Assembly (NCBI GenBank): GCA_020024115.1
Contig: JAHHUF010000002.1
Span: 1-47,887, forward strand
Source: Anaerofilum sp.
GTDB lineage: Bacteria; Bacillota; Clostridia; Oscillospirales; Ruminococcaceae
DNA: 47,887 bases
Direction of reading: 5' to 3'
Shown here: one piece after another, positions 26,299 through 33,271 of the stretch
Layout: every line of letters begins with the position of its first letter
How positions within the stretch are numbered: position 1 is the stretch's first letter
Notes under the pieces: model-generated
What the model was told of the DNA's origin: nothing
The model's database searches: none
What the model saw: only the letters and a program-made list of their open reading frames with translations
Made by a program: the position numbers and the translations under genes

Positions 26299-26327
26299 TT
26301 GAAAGGTTTTCAGTAAACCGTTACAAT
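26299..26327 (+). promoter_or_regulatory. GH88 promoter with LacI/cre-like operator
   Basis: TTGAAA (26299-26304), 17 bases, TACAAT (26322-26327). GTAAACCGTTAC (26313-26324) overlaps the -10 and resembles LacI-family or catabolite (cre) operators, differing from the cre consensus at about two positions. GGTTT/AAACC symmetry is also present in the spacer. Suggests sugar-dependent control; the regulator is not in the window. Confidence 0.5.
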
Positions 26328-26384
26328 AGAAACATAAATAATACTGGCTGCAAGGTCAGCCGTGGACAGAAAGTAGGGAAACCA

Positions 26385-27548
26385 ATGAAACATTTTGACA
26401 ACCCCGTTTTGAGTCAGCAAGAGGCAAATGCTGCATTGGATGCTGCTTGTGCAATTGTAAAGCAGAATCTTCCAATGTTTACTGATAAATGTCAGAACCA
26501 TTCCTGCACCAATGGAATTTATGAGCCAATTGACAATGTAGAGTGGACAACTGGCTTTTGGCCTGGTGAGGTTTGGCTGGCTTGGGAACACACCCATGAC
26601 GATGAGTTGAAAAACGCTGCACTGCACATGGTGGACAGCTTTAAAGAACGCATTGACAAGAAGATTGAAGTTGACCATCATGATATGGGATTCTTGTACA
26701 CTCCTTCTTGTGTTGCTGCATACAAGCTGACCGGTAACGAGAAAGCCAAAGAAACTGCTTTGAAGGCAGCAGACCATCTGATTACCCGTTTTCAAGAAAA
26801 GGGGCAGTTTATTCAGGCATGGGGTGCTTTTGGCGCAAAAGAAAACTATCGCTTTATCATCGACTGCTTGCTGAATCTGCCTTTGCTGTACTGGGCAAGT
26901 GAAGTAACCGGCGACCCCAAGTACAATGATATTGCACATCGTCATATTACCACCTGCTTGAAGTATTCCATCCGTGAAGATGGAAGCACCTATCACACCT
27001 ATTTCATGAACCCTGAAACCAGTGAACCCAGCCATGGTGCAACCTGTCAGGGTTACAAAGATGATTCCTGCTGGGCTCGTGGACAGGCTTGGGGCGTATA
27101 TGGTACAGCAATCAGCTACCGTTATACCAAAAATCCTGAGTATATCGAAAAGTTCCGCACAGTTCTGGACTACTATCTGACCCGTCTGCCCGAAGATTTG
27201 ATTCCTTACTGGGATATGATTTTTATTGATGGCAACGAGGAGCCTCGTGATTCTTCCTCTGCTGCAATTGTTGTTTGCGGTTTGCTGGAGATGGCAAAAT
27301 ATGTGGAGGAAAAAGAGGCAGAGGAATATCGCCATCTGGCAGCTCAAATGCTCAAAAGCATGGTAGACCACTATGCAGTAAAGTCTGGCCCTGTTGGCTG
27401 CGGTCTTTTGGAGCATGGTACCTATGCAAAGAAAACTCCTTACAACACTTGTGCTCCTGCCGGTGTGGATGAGTGTGTATCTTGGGGAGACTTCTACTAT
27501 ATGGAGGCACTGACTCGCTTTGTAAAGGATTGGCAGTTGTACTGGTAA
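26385..27548 (+). CDS. Unsaturated glucuronyl hydrolase, glycoside hydrolase family 88
   Basis: I start at the ATG 26385 after GTAGGG; the frame is open to 26226 but without support. The 387-residue protein is an alpha/alpha-barrel hydrolase that releases 4,5-unsaturated uronic acid from disaccharides made by polysaccharide lyases (glycosaminoglycans, gellan, xanthan). The two catalytic aspartates are seen as HHDMGFLY (Asp about 100) and FIIDCLLNLPLLYWAS (Asp about 160), 61 residues apart as in the characterised UGL (Asp88, Asp149). SHGATCQGYKDDSCWARGQAWGVYG is the third family block. No signal peptide, so it acts in the cytoplasm. Beta-galactosidase follows, suggesting use of host glycans. 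Confidence 0.93.
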   Translation: MKHFDNPVLSQQEANAALDAACAIVKQNLPMFTDKCQNHSCTNGIYEPIDNVEWTTGFWPGEVWLAWEHTHDDELKNAALHMVDSFKERIDKKIEVDHHDMGFLYTPSCVAAYKLTGNEKAKETALKAADHLITRFQEKGQFIQAWGAFGAKENYRFIIDCLLNLPLLYWASEVTGDPKYNDIAHRHITTCLKYSIREDGSTYHTYFMNPETSEPSHGATCQGYKDDSCWARGQAWGVYGTAISYRYTKNPEYIEKFRTVLDYYLTRLPEDLIPYWDMIFIDGNEEPRDSSSAAIVVCGLLEMAKYVEEKEAEEYRHLAAQMLKSMVDHYAVKSGPVGCGLLEHGTYAKKTPYNTCAPAGVDECVSWGDFYYMEALTRFVKDWQLYW

Positions 27549-27608
27549 TCAAAAGTAAAACGGCATTGTTTTAATTGTACAGTGTTGTCGTACATTATAG
27601 CAATTTGT

Positions 27609-27657
27609 GAAACAGCACCCATATCTTTGTAAAAGAAATGAGTGCTGTTTCTTTTTT
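27609..27657 (+). terminator. Terminator between GH88 and beta-galactosidase
   Basis: GAAACAGCAC (27609-27618) pairs with GTGCTGTTTC (27642-27651), followed by six T. It lies only about 23 bases before the next start codon, so it may attenuate readthrough into the galactosidase gene. Just upstream, TGTAC and GTACA (27576-27594) form a possible operator. Confidence 0.7.
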
Positions 27658-27680
27658 ATAAAAAAGGGGATGATTCTTTT

Positions 27681-30647
27681 ATGAAATTTAATTCAGCATG
27701 GCGCACAGACCCAACCGTCTTTCAAGTCAATCGCTTGCCTGCACATTCCTCCCATAAGTACACTCAACTGAATGGAGAGCCTTTTGAAAAAAAGCTGGAT
27801 GGAGTGTGGAAATTCCATTATGCAGCTGTGCCTGACAATGTTCCGCAGCATTTTTATCAGGAACATTTTGACATCACCGATTGGGACGATATTCTGGTTC
27901 CGGGAGTCATTCAGCTTCAGGGCGATGGCAAATATGGTGTGCCGCACTATGTAAATACTATGTATCCGTGGGATGGTCAAGAAGATTTGCAGCCCGGTCA
28001 AGTTCCGACTCAGTATGACCCTGTTGGAACCTATGCGATTGATTTTGAAGTGCCCCAAGGATGGGAAAATACACAAATTCGGTTTGACGGTGCAGACAGT
28101 GCTGTTGCAGTGTGGTGCAATGGAGAGTTTGTTGGCTATGGGGAAGACAGCTTTACCCCCTCTGAATTTGATTTGACCCCTTATCTTCACAAGGAAAAAA
28201 ACCGTTTAACCGTTCAAGTGTTCCGTTTTTGCAGTGGAAGCTGGCTGGAAGACCAAGATTTTTGGCGGTTTTCCGGTTTGTTCCGCAGTGTTGTGCTTAC
28301 AACCTGCCCTCATGTGCATATTCAAGATGTGGAAACAAAAGCACTGCTAAATGATTCCTTTGATTTTGGAACTTTACAAATTGCTTGTCAAATGAAAACG
28401 AAAACTGACTATACACTTCGTTTGTCTGCTTTTGGAAAATCAATCAAGCAGACTTTTAAGGCAGAGCAAAAAAATCCTGTATTGCAGCTGGAGATTGACA
28501 TCCCTGATTTGTGGAGTGCAGAATATCCGAATTTGTACCCATACACCATTGAAGTGGAAGATGAAAAGGGCTGCATTGAAGTGCTAAGTGGGAAAGCGGG
28601 ATTCCGTCGGTTTGAAATGAAAGATGGTTTGATGCTTTTGAATGGAAAACGGATTGTTTTTAAAGGAGTCAACCGCCATGAATGGAACTGCTATCACGGG
28701 CGAACCATCACACTGGAGGATATGGTTTGGGATGTAAAAAACATGAAGCAGCATAACATAAATGCTGTCCGTACCAGCCATTATCCCAACCGCACCGAAT
28801 TTTATGATTTGTGTGATGAGTATGGTTTATATGTGATTGATGAAACCAATTTGGAAACCCATGCAACATGGCAGTTGCCCAAAGAGTTTACCCCGGAAAA
28901 AGCGATTCCCGGTGACCGTCCAGAGTGGCTGCCTGCCATTTTGGACAGAGCAGAAAGTATGCTGGAACGAGATAAAAACCATCCCAGCATCTTAATTTGG
29001 AGCTGCGGCAACGAAAGTTTTGGCGGAACGGATATTCGGGAAATGAGTTATTATTTCCGCAAACGGGATAGCAGTCGTTTGGTGCATTATGAAGGAATTT
29101 TTAACGACAGAAGATACCCCGATACTTCGGATATGGAAAGTCAAATGTATACTCCGTTAGAAAAAATAAAGGAATTTTTGGAAAAGAATCCCGAAAAGCC
29201 TTTTATCTTGTGCGAATATTCTCACGCAATGGGCAACAGTAATGGGGCATTGGATTATTATACCGATTACGCATGGGAAGAACCACGCTATCAAGGAGGA
29301 TTTATTTGGGACTATATCGACCAAGGGCTCATGAAAAAAGCCTCCAACGGAAAAGAGTTTTTGGCATACGGCGGAGATTTTGGGGATGCACCCACAAACT
29401 ATAATTTTTGTGTGAATGGGTTGGTTTATGCCAACCGCAAAAACAGCCCCAAAATGCAGGAAGTAAAAGCCTGCTATCAAGATTTTGTGCTGGATGTGCA
29501 GCAAGAGGAATTGGAGATTACAAACCATAGCTTGTTTACCGATTTGTCAGAATATGATTTGTTGGTTCGGTTGTATCAGGACGGTTGGCTGGAAAAAGAA
29601 GTTTTGGTAGATGCAGAGGTTCAACCGGGAGAAACAGTATCCATTCCATTACCATTTGAAATTCCGCAAGAGGGAGAGCATCTTTCGGTTGACGCTGTTC
29701 TGTTGCTGAAGCAAGATACCTCTTGGGCAGAAAAAGGGCATGAAACAGCCTTTGGGCAGATGGTACTGCACCAGGGAAAAGAAGTCCCTTGCAGCATGAA
29801 AAAAGTGGAATTGATTGCAGGCGACTATAATTTTGGTATTCATGGAGCAGGGTTCTCGTTGCTGATTTCTCGTGTAGATGGTTCTATGGTGTCTTATAAA
29901 ACAGGGGACAAAGAATGGATTCGTCAGCCAGTGCAATTGAATTTTTGGCGTGCAACCACTGATAATGACCGTGGCTGTACCATTCCTTTTGATTATGCAC
30001 AATGGGCAGCAGCAGGAATGTTTGCAAAATGTGTTAGTTGTACCGCAGAATATAATGGTACAAAGCCTGTGATTACCAGCGAATATGAGCTGCCAAACCA
30101 TAAACATGACCATGTAATTGTGGAATATAGTGCAGATGGTAGTGGCTGTTTGGAAATTGTTTTGACATGGAAAGGTGAAACCACCACCTTACCTGAGTTT
30201 GGGTTGATGCTTCTGTTGGATGCACAAAATGCAGAAGTAGACTATTTTGGTAATGGCCCATTGGAATGTACTGTTGACCGCAGCACAGGTGCCAGATTAG
30301 GGCGGTTTGGCTATTCAGTGGAAGAAAATGTTTCAGAATATGTGATTCCGCAAGAGTGTGGCGGAAGAACAAATGTTTATGAAGCCAATATCACAGCATG
30401 CGAAAATAGTTTGACCGTTGTAGCAGAGGGAATGTATTTTTCTGCATTGCCATACACTCCCATGGAACTTGAAAGTGCAAGACATATCTATGAACTTCCA
30501 AGCCCGGTGAAAACCGTTGTGCGCTGTGCAATGGGGCAAATGGGCGTTGGCGGTGATAATAGCTGGGGATTTTTGCCTCATCCTGAGTATATGCTATGGG
30601 TTTGTGATGGACAAAAATTCCGTTTTTGGATGATGCCTGGCAATTAA
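27681..30647 (+). CDS. lacZ: Beta-galactosidase, LacZ-type glycoside hydrolase family 2
   Basis: This 988-residue protein has the five-domain LacZ layout: jelly-roll sugar-binding domain (about 50-215), immunoglobulin-like domain, TIM barrel (about 325-620), a second Ig-like domain and a C-terminal beta-galactosidase small chain domain. The acid/base is Glu445 in WSCGNES and the nucleophile is Glu512 in LCEYSHAMGNSNG. GVNRHEWNCYHGR and RTSHYPN are further family blocks. No signal peptide, so intracellular lactose or galactoside hydrolysis. The start is the ATG at 27681 after AAAGGGGATG; the frame is open to 27642 only within the terminator. Full length. Confidence 0.95.
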   Translation: MKFNSAWRTDPTVFQVNRLPAHSSHKYTQLNGEPFEKKLDGVWKFHYAAVPDNVPQHFYQEHFDITDWDDILVPGVIQLQGDGKYGVPHYVNTMYPWDGQEDLQPGQVPTQYDPVGTYAIDFEVPQGWENTQIRFDGADSAVAVWCNGEFVGYGEDSFTPSEFDLTPYLHKEKNRLTVQVFRFCSGSWLEDQDFWRFSGLFRSVVLTTCPHVHIQDVETKALLNDSFDFGTLQIACQMKTKTDYTLRLSAFGKSIKQTFKAEQKNPVLQLEIDIPDLWSAEYPNLYPYTIEVEDEKGCIEVLSGKAGFRRFEMKDGLMLLNGKRIVFKGVNRHEWNCYHGRTITLEDMVWDVKNMKQHNINAVRTSHYPNRTEFYDLCDEYGLYVIDETNLETHATWQLPKEFTPEKAIPGDRPEWLPAILDRAESMLERDKNHPSILIWSCGNESFGGTDIREMSYYFRKRDSSRLVHYEGIFNDRRYPDTSDMESQMYTPLEKIKEFLEKNPEKPFILCEYSHAMGNSNGALDYYTDYAWEEPRYQGGFIWDYIDQGLMKKASNGKEFLAYGGDFGDAPTNYNFCVNGLVYANRKNSPKMQEVKACYQDFVLDVQQEELEITNHSLFTDLSEYDLLVRLYQDGWLEKEVLVDAEVQPGETVSIPLPFEIPQEGEHLSVDAVLLLKQDTSWAEKGHETAFGQMVLHQGKEVPCSMKKVELIAGDYNFGIHGAGFSLLISRVDGSMVSYKTGDKEWIRQPVQLNFWRATTDNDRGCTIPFDYAQWAAAGMFAKCVSCTAEYNGTKPVITSEYELPNHKHDHVIVEYSADGSGCLEIVLTWKGETTTLPEFGLMLLLDAQNAEVDYFGNGPLECTVDRSTGARLGRFGYSVEENVSEYVIPQECGGRTNVYEANITACENSLTVVAEGMYFSALPYTPMELESARHIYELPSPVKTVVRCAMGQMGVGGDNSWGFLPHPEYMLWVCDGQKFRFWMMPGN

Positions 30648-30655
30648 AAAATAAT

Positions 30656-30705
30656 AAAAAGCAAAACCGTACAGCCTCAATTGAAACTGTACGGTTTTGC
30701 TTTTT
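30656..30705 (+). terminator. Terminator after beta-galactosidase
   Basis: A perfect 19-bp stem (30656-30674 with 30687-30705) around a 12-base loop, ending in TTTTT. Confidence 0.9.
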
Positions 30706-30763
30706 AGAAAAAGAAATGAAAACATTTGTTTAAAAAACAAAATAAAAAATTTACATAAAAAAT

Positions 30764-30791
30764 TTGCTCTGTTGTAAAAACAACAGAGCAA
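30764..30791 (-). terminator. Terminator of the small structured transcript
   Basis: TTGCTCTGTTG pairs with CAACAGAGCAA (11 bp, 6-base loop); the minus strand continues ATTTTTTATG. It lies 13 bases past the stop of the 32-codon ORF. Confidence 0.85.
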
Positions 30792-30803
30792 GTTCTCTTG
30801 TAA

Positions 30804-30902
30804 TTACAGATTTCCCAACAGAATGTAACGGCTGTTACCCTCGCTGCAAACGGTCAGTGCGCAAGCACCCTCTGCCAGAATTTGAAATAATTTTTTAGCC
30901 AT
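30804..30902 (-). CDS. 32-residue peptide of unknown function
   Basis: A minus-strand ATG at 30900-30902 with a ribosome site (AAAGGTGG, 8 bases upstream) opens 32 codons ending in TAA. The product starts MAKKLFQILAEGACALTV, a basic then amphipathic or hydrophobic helix with one cysteine, continues CSEGNSRYILLGNL and carries a second cysteine. The promoter, long hairpin-rich leader and terminator make a dedicated transcript, which argues that the ORF is real. The basic-amphipathic start recalls AgrD-like signal-peptide precursors, but no AgrB-type protease is nearby and the usual acidic or proline tail is absent. A leader peptide or small membrane-active protein is equally possible. Not recognised. 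Confidence 0.65.
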   Translation of the reverse strand: MAKKLFQILAEGACALTVCSEGNSRYILLGNL

Positions 30903-31031
30903 TCTATATACCACCTTTCTAATTCCTATACAGCATCCTGCTGTATCCTCGCTGACCAGCTGAACCATTCAGCTGCGCGGATTTCCCAACACTTCTCACC
31001 TTGTTGTGTGAAGTGCGTTCCCGATTGGAAC
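30903..31031 (-). ncRNA. Structured 5' leader with four consecutive hairpins
   Basis: From the predicted start (about 31031) the leader can fold into four hairpins in a row: GTTCC/GGAAC (31017-31031), CACTTC plus CAC closing on GTG plus GAAGTG (30990-31015), the perfect 8-bp CAGCTGAA/TTCAGCTG with a 3-base loop (30957-30975), and the perfect 8-bp ATACAGCA/TGCTGTAT with loop GGA on the transcript (30928-30946). The ribosome site follows directly. I match it to no known riboswitch; no T-box sequence is present. A regulatory leader or dual-function small RNA is an inference. Confidence 0.55.
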
Positions 31032-31037
31032 AAGTTT

Positions 31038-31066
31038 ATTATACACCAGCATATCGCATAAGTCAA
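31038..31066 (-). promoter_or_regulatory. Promoter of the small structured transcript
   Basis: On the minus strand TTGACT (31061-31066), exactly 17 bases, TATAAT (31038-31043). One of the best sigma-A type promoters in the window. Confidence 0.85.
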
Positions 31067-31180
31067 TGGGTATTTTATTGTGCAATTATACAAATTTAAA
31101 ATTAAAACAAACAAAAAATTAAAATAAAGTTGTGCATTGTTGACATATTTTTTGTTGATTTAAACTTTTGAAAGTAAAAT

Positions 31181-31212
31181 AAAAAAGCACTGCGTAAAAA
31201 ATAACGCAGCAC
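31181..31212 (-). terminator. Terminator after the HdeD-like pseudogene
   Basis: CTGCGT (31190-31195) and ACGCAG (31204-31209) form a stem with an 8-base loop; the minus strand continues GTGCTTTTTTATTTT. The interval 31067-31251 is otherwise AT-rich with no gene seen. Confidence 0.7.
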
Positions 31213-31251
31213 CGTATAAAAATAAAATAGATTTTGTTAAAATTTACACAA

Positions 31252-31839
31252 TTATCCTTTTCTTATTGTGCAAGTTGACGAATTATCTTTTTTCGATGGA
31301 CAGTCAAAATTTTTTTCAAAGAAATGTTTTGAAGAAATCCATCCGTATAAAACGCCAAAGCCTGCGGTAATTAGCACAATGCCTAAAATTTTCAGGGTAG
31401 TTTCCTTTTGAGCCAAAGGTGAGAACAAAAGTGCAACTCCACATATTATATAAATAATGCCGCCAACCGAGGGAAATTTCCATGGCAAGGAAAAGGGACG
31501 CTTTTTTTAAAGCAAAATAACAACGAACCAATCCCCACACAATTGCCCATATTCCGGAACAAATTCCGCAAAATAACAGGCTGACATGACTGTTTAACAA
31601 AAAAACACAGCCGGTTAAAACAGTGACACTGCCCGAAAGCCAACCAAAACCCGGCAAAAATCCAGCTTTATGATGAAAAAATAGAAGAAAAGTTGGAAGA
31701 TTCCAACAAATACAAGTCTGATGCCCAATATTTTGAGAAGAATATGCAGCGCAGCTATGGGCAAAAACAGAGATGAAATTCCTAAAGCAATCAAAATAAC
31801 TGCAAAAATAGGCGGCAGAATCAACCAATAGCGCTTCAT
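31252..31839 (-). pseudogene. HdeD/DUF308-like membrane protein gene with two compensating frameshifts
   Basis: Read with corrections, the gene encodes about 195 residues with six hydrophobic helices: KRYWLILPPIFAVILIALG..., then GFGWLSGSVTVLTGCVFLLN..., then SVGGIIYIICGVALLFSP. This is the HdeD/DUF308 pattern. The first part stays in one frame until the six-A run 31676-31681 (plus strand), where one more base is needed. The middle part is in the next frame until the seven-T run 31502-31508, where one base fewer is needed. The last part returns to the first frame. The ATG at 31837-31839 has AGGAGG upstream and follows the lipoprotein stop by 3 bases. Either a recent pseudogene or two homopolymer errors. 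Confidence 0.7.
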
Positions 31840-31842
31840 CAA

Positions 31843-32385
31843 TCAGCCTCCTGGTGCAGGAGGAGTGTTGGAAAGAGGGCCTACATTAAAACTGCCGGTG
31901 CAGCTGGTTGTTGCACCACTGAATGCAACCGAAATGCGGTATTTGCTATTGATGTCCAGTCCGCTGAATGTTCCTGTGGCAGTTTCGCCGTTGGTTTTGA
32001 AATAAAGTGTTTCTACCCACTGGGTGCCGGCTTCGGTTCGTTTCCACAGCGAAATCCGGAACTGTCCCAAAGAACCGTCTGTTGTTCCATTTGCAGTGAC
32101 AGTCAAGCTATCAGTGGTGGGATAGAAATATTCAGTGGTTTTGCTGGAAGGAACCTGTGTGAATGCACCGCATAATGTGCTTTCCAACATTACAGTTTCC
32201 AGTGTGTTTTTGGAGCCTTTGGGGGCAAATCCTTCCGGGAAAGCAATTGTTCCGCCAGCTTCAGAATAGGTGTAGCTTGGCTCATTCTCACCATCCAGCC
32301 GCTTGATAAAACTACAACTGGAAAAAACAGTCATGATAAGGCAAACCGCCAAAATCAATTGAGCAATACGAAGATATTTTTTCAT
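31843..32385 (-). CDS. Small lipoprotein of unknown function
   Basis: The start is the ATG 32383-32385 after GGAGG (8 bases); the longer frame to 32481 has no ribosome site. The 180-residue product has a signal peptide with lipobox VFSSC (Cys about 24). The mature domain is rich in Thr, Ser and Gly with a beta-sandwich look (TTDSLTVTANGTTDGSLGQFRISLWK, WVETLYFKTNGETATGTFSGLDINSKYRISVAFSG), resembling fibronectin-like or CARDB-type surface domains. It ends in a proline-rich NTPPAPGG. First gene of a pair with the HdeD-like gene. Confidence 0.8.
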   Translation of the reverse strand: MKKYLRIAQLILAVCLIMTVFSSCSFIKRLDGENEPSYTYSEAGGTIAFPEGFAPKGSKNTLETVMLESTLCGAFTQVPSSKTTEYFYPTTDSLTVTANGTTDGSLGQFRISLWKRTEAGTQWVETLYFKTNGETATGTFSGLDINSKYRISVAFSGATTSCTGSFNVGPLSNTPPAPGG

Positions 32386-32434
32386 TCGTTTTTCCTCCAA
32401 ATGGAAAATCTTTGTTAAATTAGTAGGGATTGCT

Positions 32435-32463
32435 TTGACATTTGTCACAACCTCAGGTACAAT
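32435..32463 (+). promoter_or_regulatory. Promoter of the MBL-fold hydrolase with palindrome at -35
   Basis: TTGACA (32435-32440), 17 bases, TACAAT (32458-32463). TGACA-TT-TGTCA (32436-32447) is a perfect palindrome over the -35, in the region shared with the divergent lipoprotein gene, so one regulator could control both. Confidence 0.7.
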
Positions 32464-32556
32464 GGTCATTAGCAGGGGCATCCCTGTATCTTATTATAAA
32501 CCACATTTGCCCGCTGCACAAGCAGCAGAAAAGTTAGGAGTTGGAAATAAATAAAA

Positions 32557-33210
32557 ATGGATCCTCTTAAACAGATACGATTTGTGAAACATGGTACAGT
32601 TTGCATTGAAAATAATGATGCTGTTGTGTATGTCGACCCATACGACCTTGACCACGCAGAACATGATGCAGATTTGATTATTATTACCCACACTCACTCT
32701 GACCATTTTTCCCCGGCGGATATTGAAAAAATAAGCAAATCGGACACTTGCTTTGCTGTGACTGCCGATGCAGCAGTAAAACTGAAAAAGCTGCTGCAAA
32801 TTCCGGAAGAATACATCAGCCATATTAACTGCGAAACCCCCAGCTTATACTATGAGTTTGGTGTTGGTATTACACCTGTTGAGGCAGAAAACGAAAATCA
32901 TCCTCTTGGATTTGGGTTTGGTGTTGTGATAGAGATGGATGGTTTTAAATATTATGTTTCAGGGGATACCGACCGCCTTGCACAGGACACCGATTGCGAT
33001 GTTTTGTTTGTGAATTGCGATGGTGTTTATAATATGCCCGATTTTTTGAACTTGGTTCCAAAAGAGATTAAAAAAATGGACCAACCGCCTAAAGTGATTG
33101 TACCCTATCATTATGGCTCTTTTGCAGGAACAAAGCAAAACGGAAAACAGCTGGCACAAGTTTTGACAGAACAGGGCTATCAGGTAAAATTATTGATTCA
33201 AACAAATTGA
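32557..33210 (+). CDS. Metallo-beta-lactamase-fold hydrolase (UlaG-like)
   Basis: The 217-residue protein carries the MBL zinc motif THTHSDHF (about residues 45-52) and later ligands in YVSGDTDR and VPYHYGSF. The pattern resembles UlaG/UPF0173-type hydrolases rather than true beta-lactamases. No signal peptide. The ribosome site is imperfect: AGGAG is about 16 bases upstream, but a stop in the same frame rules out an earlier start. Single gene between its own promoter and the terminator at 33231. Substrate unknown. Confidence 0.85.
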   Translation: MDPLKQIRFVKHGTVCIENNDAVVYVDPYDLDHAEHDADLIIITHTHSDHFSPADIEKISKSDTCFAVTADAAVKLKKLLQIPEEYISHINCETPSLYYEFGVGITPVEAENENHPLGFGFGVVIEMDGFKYYVSGDTDRLAQDTDCDVLFVNCDGVYNMPDFLNLVPKEIKKMDQPPKVIVPYHYGSFAGTKQNGKQLAQVLTEQGYQVKLLIQTN

Positions 33211-33230
33211 TTGCAAAATAGATTAAAACG

Positions 33231-33263
33231 AACCGACAGAGAAAGCATTCGTCTCTGTCGGTT
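33231..33263. terminator. Bidirectional terminator between convergent genes
   Basis: AACCGACAGAGA pairs with TCTCTGTCGGTT around a 9-base loop, followed by TTTT on the plus strand. Confidence 0.9.
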
Positions 33264-33271
33264 TTTTGCAA

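Noticed and set aside
26310..27416. 368-codon minus-strand frame opposite GH88
   Set aside because: Antisense shadow of an intact enzyme gene, cysteine-rich and patternless, without translation signals.
30804..30902. AgrD-type autoinducer precursor
   Set aside because: Only the basic-amphipathic start is similar; no AgrB, AgrC or AgrA genes are adjacent and the typical C-terminal charged tail is missing. Kept only as an alternative.
30903..31031. T-box or known riboswitch in the leader of the small ORF
   Set aside because: GGTGG before the start is the ribosome site; the conserved T-box sequence and specifier-loop layout are absent, and no known riboswitch core was recognised.
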